A DNA stretch of 64,000 nt from Caldilineaceae bacterium (GTDB taxonomy: Bacteria > Chloroflexota > Anaerolineae > Caldilineales > Caldilineaceae), in NCBI GenBank assembly GCA_022821585.1, contig JAJEDI010000071.1, positions 30,846 through 94,845 on the forward strand, given 5' to 3'. Position 1 is the first letter of the stretch. Every line of letters starts with the position of its first letter. The position numbers and the translations under genes are program-made. This document shows positions 19,731 through 28,040 of the stretch, piece after piece. The notes beneath the pieces were generated by a model. That model was not told where the DNA came from and did no database searches. It saw only the letters and a list, made by a program, of their open reading frames with translations.

Positions 19731-20198
19731 ATGCGAAAACTACTGCTCCTGGCAGGAGGAATCGCTGTCCTGGTAGTCCTGACGCAGACGGCACAGCCGG
19801 CGTTGACCGTCTCCCTCCACCACAGCGAGCTGCTCACCAAACGGATCTACGCCTACCGCGACTGGCAGAGCACCGGCGTGCGCATCGATCAGGGAGACCG
19901 CGTCGAGATTCAAGCGGAAGGTGAATGGCTCTACACGCCCGATGAGTTCCACGGGCCCGCGGGTCACCCGAGATTTCCCGCGCCCAGCTTCTACCCCGTC
20001 TCTAAGGGCTCCGGCGGCGCGCTCATCGGCCGCATCGGCGAAACCGGGGGCCGCTTCGTCGTCGGCGAGCGCATAAACATGCAGGCAACCCAACACGGCA
20101 TCCTCTATCTGCGCATTAATGATGACATTCTCAGCGACAACGACGGCTGGGTCGCCGTCCGCATCGACGTAACCGAAACCGAAGACTCCCTGCCCTGA
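19731..20198 (+). CDS. Exported LecA/PA-IL-like domain protein
   Basis: This 155-residue protein has a signal peptide (about residues 1-24, KLLLLAGGIAVLVVLTQTAQPA). The beta-sandwich domain resembles PA-IL galactophilic lectins: STGVRIDQGDRVEIQAEGEW, GGALIGRIGE and a C-terminal LRINDDILSDNDGWVAVRI, where the Asp/Asn residues would bind calcium. Similar domains also occur in non-lectin enzymes and are sometimes only structural. It starts 3 bases after the SPFH stop and precedes a strong terminator, so the two are cotranscribed. Carbohydrate binding is inferred. Confidence 0.7.
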   Translation: MRKLLLLAGGIAVLVVLTQTAQPALTVSLHHSELLTKRIYAYRDWQSTGVRIDQGDRVEIQAEGEWLYTPDEFHGPAGHPRFPAPSFYPVSKGSGGALIGRIGETGGRFVVGERINMQATQHGILYLRINDDILSDNDGWVAVRIDVTETEDSLP

Positions 20199-20220
20199 GA
20201 TCGGGCATCCTCCAATGAAA

Positions 20221-20255
20221 AAGAGAGGAGTGAGAGCAACACTCACTCCTCTCTT
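20221..20255. terminator. Bidirectional rho-independent terminator
   Basis: AAGAGAGGAGTGAG (20221-20234) and CTCACTCCTCTCTT (20242-20255) form a perfect 14-bp stem with a 7-base loop. CTATTTT follows on plus and TTTTTCATT on minus. It sits between the convergent lectin-like and RraA-family genes and can end both transcripts. Confidence 0.9.
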
Positions 20256-20277
20256 CTATTTTCACACTCCGTGCTCT

Positions 20278-21000
20278 TTACTCTTCGTCATCCCCGTAGC
20301 TATGACCTGCGAGGATTGCACGCACCTCCGCCGCGCTCGAAGCCTTCTGCATCTGCCCGATCCGTTCCGCTTCATGCGCCAGCAACTGCTTGACGTTGCG
20401 CAGAACATCCTCCATCTTGTCAGCCGGGAACTTGCACGCGCCGTTCTCATCCATATGCACGATCTCGCCCGGCGCCACGTCCATCCCCCGAACGTGCACC
20501 GGCACGTTCACCGCCTGCACCGCCATCGCCCCATGCCCGGGCGTAACGCCGCTCAGCAAATATTGGAAACCCATCGGCCGGATCTCGTCAATGTCTCTCG
20601 ACGGCCCGTTCGAAATGCAACCCACACAGCCCACCGCCTGCATCGCCGCCGTCATGTTGCCGCCGGCCAGCCCCACCTTGCCCGCAATTTCGGGCGGAAA
20701 CTTCTGCTCCAGGACCAGGATCGTCGGCTTCGGCGACGCGTCCAGCGCCTCCAGCACGTCCGTAAAACCCACCCGCGAAAAATTCGGGTCCGGCAGCCCA
20801 TAAACGCACGTCACCGCGTAGCCGGCCAGCGCGCCCAACTCGGGGTACATGCAGCGTATCGTCTCATCCGTATACCAGTTTTCCGTCCACGGGTTGTAAA
20901 GGCCCAGGCAGAGCGGATCTTCAGGGTAGGTGGCAACCACGTTGGTGATCGACGGCGTGTCGACCGTCTTCAGCTCTTCTAGGATCGCTTGCGGATTCAT
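20278..21000 (-). CDS. RraA family protein (HMG/CHA aldolase-like)
   Basis: This 240-residue protein has the RraA/dimethylmenaquinone methyltransferase-like fold: GCVGCISNGPSRDIDEI with the arginine-aspartate pair, PVHVRGMDVAPGEIVHMDENGACKFP with the metal-binding aspartate. Many members are class II pyruvate aldolases or oxaloacetate decarboxylases, while E. coli RraA inhibits RNase E. The position among catabolic genes favours an aldolase role here. The aminotransferase gene lies 44 bases upstream on the same strand, so they are probably one transcript. Confidence 0.83.
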   Translation of the reverse strand: MNPQAILEELKTVDTPSITNVVATYPEDPLCLGLYNPWTENWYTDETIRCMYPELGALAGYAVTCVYGLPDPNFSRVGFTDVLEALDASPKPTILVLEQKFPPEIAGKVGLAGGNMTAAMQAVGCVGCISNGPSRDIDEIRPMGFQYLLSGVTPGHGAMAVQAVNVPVHVRGMDVAPGEIVHMDENGACKFPADKMEDVLRNVKQLLAHEAERIGQMQKASSAAEVRAILAGHSYGDDEE

Positions 21001-21044
21001 TCTGCCTTCCTTAATGTTGTTGGTCTGGGCTCTGTTTACTAAGG

Positions 21045-22319
21045 CTACTCTTTCTTGCCACCGTAGGACGCTATAAACTCGCAGATCCGCTCCATCGCCG
21101 GCTTCAACACGTCCATGCTGGGCGCGTAACAGATGCGGATCGACCCTTCCCCGCCGTTGCCGAACGCGCTCCCCGGCGCCACGGCCACGTGCTTCTTGCG
21201 CAACAGATCGAGGGCAAACTGGTATGAGTCGTCGACGCCTTTAAGTTGCGGAAAGAGATAGAATGCTCCCTCCGGCTCCGGCAGGTTGACGCTTGCAACC
21301 TCTCTCAGCATCCCGGCGCAAAAATCCCGCCGCTCCTGAAACTCCTCCACCATCGCCGCGATATCGTCCTCACCGTGCGCAATCGCCGCTTCACCGCCCC
21401 GCTGGATCATCGTCGGCGCGTGCGAAACGATGAACTCGTTCAACTGCGCCGCCTTCTGCACGAAATCCGGCCGGCTCACCATCCAACCCAGCCGCCAGCC
21501 CGTCATACAATAGGTCTTCGAAAAGGAGTTGACGACGATGACCGCGTCCTCGCGCGTGCACAGCTTCAGGATAGAAGGCGCTAGCTGCCCTGAATGGCCG
21601 CCTGTGCCGCCCCCCTCGCCCACAGCCGCGCCCCGGCCGCCGTAGTAGATGCGCTCGTAGACCTCGTCCGTCAACAGCCACAGCCCGTGCTGTCGCGCAA
21701 AGTCCAGCAGCATCTGCTGTTCCGCCACCGTCGCCGTCCAGCCAAGCGGATTGGAGGGCGATGCGTACAGCAACAGCCGCGTACGCGGCGTCAGTGCACT
21801 TTCCATAGCCTCCACGTCCGGCGTAAAGCGCTGCCCCGCCCGCGCCATCGGCACCTCAACCGCCCGTCCGCCGCACATCTCTATCATCGCCGAGCCGTTG
21901 GGCCAGTTCGGGCTCAGCACGATCGCCTCATCACCCGGATCGATCACGCACTTGATCGCCAGGTTGAGCGCCTGCACGCCCCCCGAATTGACCTGTATCT
22001 CCGAGGGATCGATCTCTACCGCGTGCAGCCTTGCTATCAGGTTGGCGATGGCAACGCGCAGCGACGGCAATCCCTGGTTCGGGGAGTAGTAGGTCCAACC
22101 CTCCTCCGCTGCCCGGTTCACCGCCTCGATCACGTAGGGCGGCGTCGGCAGGGTTGACTCGCCGAACTGCAGCGAAAGCACGTCCTCCATACCGAAGGCC
22201 ACGTCCGCCAGCGCACGAATGCGGGAGGCCGGAACGCGCTCGGCAGACGGCGCCAAAGATGGGGATGGCATAAGGGGCGAAAAAATCCTTTCCGCAACCG
22301 AAGAAACTGCGTTACCCAT
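21045..22319 (-). CDS. Class I/II pyridoxal-phosphate aminotransferase
   Basis: This 424-residue fold type I enzyme has the PLP lysine K268 in VNSFSKTYCMTGWRLGW, NSGGVQALNLA for phosphate binding, SPSNPLGW for the ring-contacting asparagine, and TDEVYE. The overall pattern is that of aspartate/aromatic (AspC-like) transaminases. A glycine-rich insertion lies at about 228-245. The start is uncertain: an upstream in-frame start at 22385 would overlap the preceding gene, and the ATG at 22319 avoids this. It is cotranscribed with the small gene upstream and RraA downstream. The amino acid substrate is not determinable. Confidence 0.85.
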   Translation of the reverse strand: MGNAVSSVAERIFSPLMPSPSLAPSAERVPASRIRALADVAFGMEDVLSLQFGESTLPTPPYVIEAVNRAAEEGWTYYSPNQGLPSLRVAIANLIARLHAVEIDPSEIQVNSGGVQALNLAIKCVIDPGDEAIVLSPNWPNGSAMIEMCGGRAVEVPMARAGQRFTPDVEAMESALTPRTRLLLYASPSNPLGWTATVAEQQMLLDFARQHGLWLLTDEVYERIYYGGRGAAVGEGGGTGGHSGQLAPSILKLCTREDAVIVVNSFSKTYCMTGWRLGWMVSRPDFVQKAAQLNEFIVSHAPTMIQRGGEAAIAHGEDDIAAMVEEFQERRDFCAGMLREVASVNLPEPEGAFYLFPQLKGVDDSYQFALDLLRKKHVAVAPGSAFGNGGEGSIRICYAPSMDVLKPAMERICEFIASYGGKKE

Positions 22320-22348
22320 AGGAACGGTAACAGTTTCGTCCAAGCTGG

Positions 22349-22642
22349 TCAGTCTGACAGCAGGGCGCGGGCGATCTCCTCCCACTCCTGCGGCAGTGAG
22401 GCGCTGCTGGGCGGCTTCTGGGCGCGGCCGTACCAGTGGTTGGCGTTCGGCAGATCGCCCTCAACGCGATGTAGATAGGCATGCACCCAAGCCGAACCGT
22501 TTAAGTCCGGTTGCCCTTGCAGAGCGTCGTGCGCGCCGTCCCAGTCGTTGGCAGCATCCAGCCACAGTGCGCGTAGCGGAGCCCCCACCCCTTCCGGCGG
22601 AGCGTCGTCGGTAAGGCTGGCCTTGAATTCATCAAAAGTCAT
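22349..22642 (-). CDS. Small conserved hypothetical protein
   Basis: This 97-residue soluble protein has WLDAANDWDGAHDALQG, GSAWVHAYLHRVEGDLPNANHWYGRA and an acidic helical C-terminus. This pattern recurs in small uncharacterised proteins of many bacteria, where two helical hairpins resemble a degenerate tetratricopeptide unit. GGAGTG precedes the ATG at 22642. It lies immediately upstream of the aminotransferase gene and downstream of RidA on the same strand. The function is unknown. Confidence 0.7.
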   Translation of the reverse strand: MTFDEFKASLTDDAPPEGVGAPLRALWLDAANDWDGAHDALQGQPDLNGSAWVHAYLHRVEGDLPNANHWYGRAQKPPSSASLPQEWEEIARALLSD

Positions 22643-22688
22643 GGTTCACTCCTTGTTCTCTTGGCTTCTCAAAAAAAGCCCACGTGCT

Positions 22689-23069
22689 CTATTCCGGCAC
22701 GACCGCGATGCAATCGACTTCGAGCATAATGTTCGGCAGCTGGCAGCCCACCGTCGTACGCGCCGGATATGGCTTGGTCACATACTGCTCATAGACCTCG
22801 TTCATCTCTGCGAAGTCGCTCAGGTCCGCCAAAAAGACGCCCACCTTGGTCACGTGTTCCCACGAAGTGCCCGCCGCCTCCAGCAGGATCGTCAGATTGT
22901 CGAATACGCGCGTCGCCTGCTCCCGAAACCCGCCTTCGACGCGTTGACCTGTGGCCGGGTCAGTCGGCCCTTGACCGGCAATATAGGCTACCGGCCCATC
23001 AGCCACGATGCCTTGCGAATAAATGCCCGCGGGCGGCGCCCCCTTCTCAGTGTAAACTTCCTTGCGCAT
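22689..23069 (-). CDS. RidA family protein
   Basis: This 126-residue protein has the classical RidA features: APPAGIYSQGIVADGPVAYIAGQGP, GFREQATRVFDNLTILLEAAG and a C-terminal PYPARTTVGC with the catalytic arginine. Free-standing RidA removes 2-aminoacrylate and similar enamines made by PLP enzymes, which suits the aminotransferase gene two genes downstream. The ATG at 23069 is preceded by ACAGGAGCA. It differs clearly from the RidA at 6848-7297 (more canonical N-terminus), so the two are paralogs from different subfamilies. Confidence 0.88.
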   Translation of the reverse strand: MRKEVYTEKGAPPAGIYSQGIVADGPVAYIAGQGPTDPATGQRVEGGFREQATRVFDNLTILLEAAGTSWEHVTKVGVFLADLSDFAEMNEVYEQYVTKPYPARTTVGCQLPNIMLEVDCIAVVPE

Positions 23070-23142
23070 TGCTCCTGTCTCCCGTTGTTCTTGCTGCGTG
23101 AATTGGCCGATCGATATGACCAAAGCACCGGATCGTGTTAAT

Positions 23143-23667
23143 CTATTTGGGCTGCGCCCTCTGAATTCTCTGCGACCACTGGCTCTTGATATAGGCCAGC
23201 ACCGCCCAGATCTCAGTATCGTCAAGCTGGTCGCCGAATCCGATCATATTGCTCCGGTAACCCCTGCCTACAAAGGCCTCCGTCCCAATCTTCGTGATCT
23301 CAAACAGCTGCTCATCAGGGTGATGCCAGGTGTGACCGGTCTCATCGTGCGGCGGGGCTGGGAGAAATCCGCTTTCGTCCCGAATCTTCCAATTTGGCTC
23401 TCCCTCGAGCTCAGCGCCGTGGCAGGAGGCGCAGTACTGCTCGTAGAGAATCTCACCCAGGGCAACCAACTGCGTGTTGGAAACGTCCGCCCCGTCCACT
23501 GGCCCCTCGACCTGCGGCAGACTGACCTCGGTCGGAGTCACCGTAACCTCCACGGCCGGGTCTTCGCCCTGCGACGCCTGGCCGCTCCCTGCACCCCCGG
23601 ACGGCCCGCACGCCACAAGGATTAATGCTGCCGTCAGGATCAAGACCGGCAAAGTCCCGCGCTTCAT
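23143..23667 (-). CDS. Class I cytochrome c lipoprotein
   Basis: This 174-residue protein has a lipoprotein signal with lipobox LVAC (C20), a low-complexity Ser/Gly/Thr/Pro linker (21-60), then one cytochrome c domain. The haem site is C79-A-S-C82-H83 and M141 (SNMIGFGDQL) is the likely sixth ligand. It is a membrane-tethered electron carrier on the outside of the cell. It lies 3 bases after the dipeptidase stop, which suggests cotranscription but no obvious functional link. A second c-type cytochrome, fused to LysM domains, is at 49202-50548. Confidence 0.88.
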   Translation of the reverse strand: MKRGTLPVLILTAALILVACGPSGGAGSGQASQGEDPAVEVTVTPTEVSLPQVEGPVDGADVSNTQLVALGEILYEQYCASCHGAELEGEPNWKIRDESGFLPAPPHDETGHTWHHPDEQLFEITKIGTEAFVGRGYRSNMIGFGDQLDDTEIWAVLAYIKSQWSQRIQRAQPK

Positions 23668-23670
23668 CCT

Positions 23671-24741
23671 CTAGTCCTTTAACGCCTCCCGCAAGAGCCG
23701 CAACCAGTTTCCATGACAGATCGCTGCAATGTCGTCCTCCGCGTAGCCGCTGCCGCGCAGCAACTCCGGAATCCGCTGCAGGTCGGCAATCGTGTCCAGG
23801 TCGGCGGGAGACTGCTCACGGCCAAAGCCGCCGTCAAGATCCGTGCCGATTGCGATGTTACTCGCATTGCCCGCCAGTTCGCATATATGATCGACGTGGG
23901 GCACGAGATCTTCCAGCATGATATCGTAGTTCCACGCCTGGCCGCCACGCCACTTCGTCGACATCATCCACACGTCCATCGCCATGCCGACCACACCGCC
24001 CCGCTCGATGATCGCCCGCAGCTGCACATCGCTGAACTGTCGCTGGTGCGGCACGATCGCCCGGCAGTTGTTGTGGCTGGCCAGCACCGGGCCGTTATAG
24101 ATTTCTAACGCCTGCCAGAACGACTCGTCCGACAGGTGCGTCAGGTCCAGTATGATGCCAAGGCGCTCCATCTCCCTCAGCAGCGCCGGTCCGTCCTCGC
24201 CCAGGCCGAGTTCAGTCCCCGTGCCGCCCGCATAGCGGTTGGGGCCGTAGTGAGACGGCCCAATCGCCCGCAGCCCCGCTTCGTACCAGAACTCAACATG
24301 CTCGGGCGTCAGGATCGGGTCCGCCCCCTCCATCGACAGCACAAAGCCAAGCGGAGGTTCGTCACCTCCCGCGTCCTCCCAATCTGTCCATTCACCCCAG
24401 TGCTCGTCCAGTTCGCCACGGCTGGTGATGATCCGCACGATCCCCAACTCCTCCAACCCCCGGTAGTACGCCAGATGACCCTGCGCCATCGCGCTGGCCT
24501 GAGTGGGATGATCGTAGTCGATATTCGGGGCGGGTCGTCCCGTCGAACGCGCGATCGCGGTGGCGAAACTGAGCGCCACGCGACCCTGTCGCATCTCCGG
24601 GAAGGCAACCGTACCGTATCCCTGTCCCTTGCCGCTGTTCTTCTGCTCTGTCGTGCGAATCGTATAGACAGAACGCGTCAGGTCCCGGTTGCCCTGCAGC
24701 GCGTTCATAGCCAGGTCGAGGTGGGCGTCAATGATGAGCAT
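23671..24741 (-). CDS. Membrane dipeptidase family (M19) metallohydrolase
   Basis: This 356-residue TIM-barrel zinc hydrolase has IDAHLDL (H7, D9), SMEGAD with the bridging glutamate, LDLTHLSDESFW with the third histidine, and SHNNCRAIVPHQRQFSD. M19 enzymes cleave dipeptides, including some with D-residues. There is no signal peptide, so this is a cytosolic enzyme. It may process dipeptides brought in by an importer such as that at 54.7-62.6 kb. The cytochrome gene follows directly. Confidence 0.88.
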   Translation of the reverse strand: MLIIDAHLDLAMNALQGNRDLTRSVYTIRTTEQKNSGKGQGYGTVAFPEMRQGRVALSFATAIARSTGRPAPNIDYDHPTQASAMAQGHLAYYRGLEELGIVRIITSRGELDEHWGEWTDWEDAGGDEPPLGFVLSMEGADPILTPEHVEFWYEAGLRAIGPSHYGPNRYAGGTGTELGLGEDGPALLREMERLGIILDLTHLSDESFWQALEIYNGPVLASHNNCRAIVPHQRQFSDVQLRAIIERGGVVGMAMDVWMMSTKWRGGQAWNYDIMLEDLVPHVDHICELAGNASNIAIGTDLDGGFGREQSPADLDTIADLQRIPELLRGSGYAEDDIAAICHGNWLRLLREALKD

Positions 24742-24826
24742 GGCGTTCTCCGGAGTGTGCGATTGATTACACTACTGCAGTAGGTTCAGAAAAGGAGCGC
24801 CGTACCTGCGCACGGCGCATCTACCA

Positions 24827-25238
24827 AGCCTAGTTCAGTGCGCGGCGCTGGCCAAAGCGACCGAACTTCCCCCTCTCCTCTCCGCACCTGTCCTTCTTTA
24901 TTTACTGCTTTCACTGACCACTGACTACTGCAGTTCTGGGCGGTCGGGCCTATTCGGCCCTCCCTTGTGCGGGGGCTCCGCCCCCGCAACGCCCCCTCTC
25001 CTACAACCTCGCGTCGTAGCCAGTATGTGGGTAATACGAAATTGCCGTCCCGTGTCGGCCCACGCTACCCCCCGCCGACTGGCAAATTCCGAAAATGTGC
25101 CGGCGCGAGCAAGACAGGCCAGGCCACGCCCATATATGCCCAACGTTCACCGCCATGACCATCGAAAGCCCGCTACAGAAGTCCTGACCGTACATTCCCC
25201 CATGCAGACCGCACACAGTACACACACAGAACATAGCC
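24827..25238. repeat. Composite GC-rich intergenic repeat, copy C (full length)
   Basis: About 410 bases correspond to copy B in order: TTCAGTGCGCG (24834), an ACTGCAGTTC box (24927-24936), the shared core with its G/C hairpin (24938-24993), TGTGGGTAAT, CCATATATGCCCAACGTTCACCG, and GCACACAGTACACACACAG at the right end. Copies B and C differ at scattered sites and by small indels, so the family is old. The following 25239-25427 holds nothing recognisable. Confidence 0.88.
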
Positions 25239-25427
25239 TGATCGTTAGCGCACGGCTGCGCGACCTGAATGCAGACGCGTATCAACCTGACGTGCCGCTG
25301 CCATCGCTCGGCAGCAACGTGAACGAAAAGGCCCGGGTGCAAAAATCCCGCCGCCTTTCACGCCGGATCCCCTCAGATGGGGCGGCAATTCAGGTCGGCG
25401 GGACTTACAAACTGCGCCAGGAATCGG

Positions 25428-26330
25428 TTACATTGGCGGAATCTGCAACTGCCGTTCAACCTGCAAACTGCCGCTGTCGAGCACCGTGACGCCATTCTCG
25501 CCGCCAACGTAGACGCTGCCGTCCAACTCCAGCATGCAAAGCGCAGGCGTGCTGCCTTCAACCAGCGACCAGGCCGAGCCGTCCTGCGAGCTCCACAGCT
25601 GCGTGTCGTCGCTCAGCAGCCAGTTGGCCGAACCGCCGCCCTCCGACCCGTTAGAAAGGGCGAGCAGCGCGTTCACCTGCTCCGGCGCGTCTTCCACGCC
25701 GGCAAATGTGCGGCCCCCATCGGTCGAACGCCAGAGCCCGCCTTCCTCCGTTCCCGCCAGAACCACCCCGCTGCAATGCACGTCAGGCGCCACCGCAACC
25801 GTCTGGTAAGCCGCGTCGGCCGATTCGCTCCGCTTCCACCCCAGCCCCGCATTCGGCGAACGGTAGATACCCTCCTCCGTCCCCGCAAATACCACCTGCC
25901 AGCGCGGCCACGCGTCCTCCTCCATCGGCGGCGCCCACGCCAGCGTCAATACGGTCAGATTTCGCAGTCCGAAATTGCTGGGCATCCAGCGCAGACCCCG
26001 ATCGCGGCTGCGCAGCACACCGTCACCCTCGCTGCCGGCTAGGATCACGCCCGAATCGTCGTAGTCCGGCGCCGACGCAAAAGTCAGCACGGCCGATTCC
26101 GCGCCCTCCTGCCAGGCCGCCTGCCACTGCTCCGCCGTATCCAGGAGATAGGCCACGCCAAAAGGCGCGCCGCCGGTAAAGATCCGGTCCCCCAGGCTAC
26201 AGGCCGCAGTCAACCTTTCCTGCGGCTGCGGTGTGGGGGTCAACTCCGCCTCGCCAACGGCAAACAGACCGTAGGGGCCGGCAGCCCAAATGCTTCCTTC
26301 ATGTTCGGAAAGGGAGAGAATGATCGACAT
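25428..26330 (-). CDS. Beta-propeller protein with BNR/Ycf48-like repeats
   Basis: This 300-residue protein has no signal peptide and is built of about six blade-like repeats. They include aspartate-box-like motifs such as GVLRSRDRGLRW, GIYRSPNAGLGW and GLWRSTDGGRTF, each preceded by a hydrophobic strand (VILAGSEGDG, VVFAGTEEG, VVLAGTEEG). Such propellers are usually binding scaffolds. The start lies 3 bases after the stop of the Cpn60-like gene, which implies translational coupling and perhaps a physical partnership with that chaperonin. No enzyme activity is suggested. Confidence 0.75.
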   Translation of the reverse strand: MSIILSLSEHEGSIWAAGPYGLFAVGEAELTPTPQPQERLTAACSLGDRIFTGGAPFGVAYLLDTAEQWQAAWQEGAESAVLTFASAPDYDDSGVILAGSEGDGVLRSRDRGLRWMPSNFGLRNLTVLTLAWAPPMEEDAWPRWQVVFAGTEEGIYRSPNAGLGWKRSESADAAYQTVAVAPDVHCSGVVLAGTEEGGLWRSTDGGRTFAGVEDAPEQVNALLALSNGSEGGGSANWLLSDDTQLWSSQDGSAWSLVEGSTPALCMLELDGSVYVGGENGVTVLDSGSLQVERQLQIPPM

Positions 26331-26333
26331 CGT

Positions 26334-27962
26334 TTACGGTTCCATACTTTCTGTTGGTTCCTTGTGGAATACAATCGTGTTGGTGCCCAATGCCATCAGC
26401 GCGCCGCTGACCGCCGTTTCCAGCACCGCAGTCTGCACGCCCGTGACATCCACCAGGCCCGTTTCCTGGGCATGGACTAGCTTCTGCTTGACTACATCAT
26501 ACGTGTAGGTCGGCCCGGCCTCTTCCAGGCGAAGCGCCGCCACCGAAGGCGATTCGATGCCGGCGTTCTGGACAATCTGCAGGAATGGCGCGTCCAGGGC
26601 GTCGCGCAGCACCTTGACGCCAACGTTCTCATCGCCGTCCATCTCGAGTTTATCCAGCGCACTGCGCGCATGCACAAACGCCGCGCCGCCGCCCGGCACG
26701 ACACCGGTCCTGTGAGCCAGCGAGGTGGCGGTCAGCGCCCGCTCCGACAGCGCCGATACGATATCGCGCTCATGCTTGAGGTTGGTGCCCACCTTCAGCA
26801 CACCCATGCCCCCTGTCAGAGCAGCCAGACGGTTGATGATGTCATCGCGCTCTTCATCATCCACACGCATGCCCTCCAGCCGCGTCCGCAACTGATCGAC
26901 CGTCTCCTGCATCTCCGCAATCCGGCTCTGAAAAGGCTGCAACTGCATCATCTTGCGGTCAACCTGCACCCGCATTGCCTCACCCAGGTCTTCCTCTTTG
27001 GCGTTGGCCGCGTACGCGTAATAGTTGCGGCCCAGGATATTGGCTCCCGTCAGCGTCGTCAGGTCCTGGAATGCCATCCGCCGCGGGTCGCCAATCTCCT
27101 TCAACTGAATGCCGAGAATCGATAACTGCTTCTTCTCCTCGGTCTGGTTGCGCACCATCACGTGCAGCGCCTCCTCCTTGATGTGGGAGGCAATAATGAC
27201 AAGAGATTTCTTCCCCATCTTCATCGCCAGCTCGATCAACGCAACCGCCTCGCCAGCCTCTGAGAGCGTGTCGTCAACCAGGGCAATAGTGGAGTCCCCG
27301 TATATGGCCCACTTGCGAATTGGGTCGGTGTAGAGGTGCATACTGGCGATTTCGGCTTTGTAGTTGGCGCCGGCATGATACTCACGCGCCAGATAAGGCG
27401 CCACAAACTTCTCGACCGAAACCCGCGCGTCCGGACCCAGCAGATAACTCAATTCGCCAATCGTCGCCGCCAGGTCCCGGTCCTTGACAACCGTCAGCGC
27501 CACCACCGCAAGGTCGTCCTCAGTTTCGACCGGCGTCGCCAGCTCAGACAGTTTCTGACTGATGGCCGCCGTGGCCGCCTGCAGCCCGATCTCCAGCTCC
27601 CGGTACCCGATGCCGGCCGTCAACATCTTCAAGGCCTGGCGGTAGATCTCCCGCGTCAGCAGGGCCGTGGCCGTGCCCCCGTCCCCTACCTTCCCTGCGA
27701 TCCGCCAAACAATGTGACGCATCAGCATCGCGCCGACGTCCACCTTCGGGTCGCCCAGGCTGAGAATGCGGCGGACTGCCGTGGCAGCGTCGTCCAACAG
27801 TTCCGGCCCGCGCGTGCCGTCCCGTTCATGTACCACGTGCCCGCCGACCGGGCCCAGAGTCGGCGCCAGCAGATCGGCGATACTGTTAATGCCGTCGCTC
27901 AGGCTCTCGTGAGTCTCTTCCGGGCCGGCGACCGCGGCCCTGTAGTTTTTTATGCGTTCCAA
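26334..27962 (-). CDS. Divergent group I chaperonin (Cpn60/GroEL-like) with altered ATPase site
   Basis: This protein has 542 residues, about GroEL length (548). It has TLGPVGGHVV for TLGPKGRNVV, GDGGTATALL for GDGTTTATVL (D94 equals GroEL D87), D58 for D52 and GVVPGGGAAF for GVVAGGGVAL. GroEL motif EDALHAT reads ERALTAT, so the catalytic D398 is R408. The GGM tail is absent. ATP binding seems kept but hydrolysis should be impaired. It starts with TTG at 27962 behind GAGGTG. No groES lies nearby. It stands between a threonine-synthase-like gene and the propeller gene. It is a paralog, probably not the housekeeping chaperonin. Confidence 0.85.
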   Translation of the reverse strand: MERIKNYRAAVAGPEETHESLSDGINSIADLLAPTLGPVGGHVVHERDGTRGPELLDDAATAVRRILSLGDPKVDVGAMLMRHIVWRIAGKVGDGGTATALLTREIYRQALKMLTAGIGYRELEIGLQAATAAISQKLSELATPVETEDDLAVVALTVVKDRDLAATIGELSYLLGPDARVSVEKFVAPYLAREYHAGANYKAEIASMHLYTDPIRKWAIYGDSTIALVDDTLSEAGEAVALIELAMKMGKKSLVIIASHIKEEALHVMVRNQTEEKKQLSILGIQLKEIGDPRRMAFQDLTTLTGANILGRNYYAYAANAKEEDLGEAMRVQVDRKMMQLQPFQSRIAEMQETVDQLRTRLEGMRVDDEERDDIINRLAALTGGMGVLKVGTNLKHERDIVSALSERALTATSLAHRTGVVPGGGAAFVHARSALDKLEMDGDENVGVKVLRDALDAPFLQIVQNAGIESPSVAALRLEEAGPTYTYDVVKQKLVHAQETGLVDVTGVQTAVLETAVSGALMALGTNTIVFHKEPTESMEP

Positions 27963-28040
27963 CTTTGCACCTCGATTATCTGCCTTGTGCTCTGGCTTAT
28001 CGTCCGGATCGTCACTCTTTCAAGTCCATCACAGTAAGGA

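Noticed and set aside
26334..27962. Calling this gene the housekeeping groEL or an archaeal thermosome
   Set aside because: GroEL-type motifs exclude a thermosome, while the D398-to-Arg change, missing GGM tail and absent groES argue against the housekeeping chaperonin.
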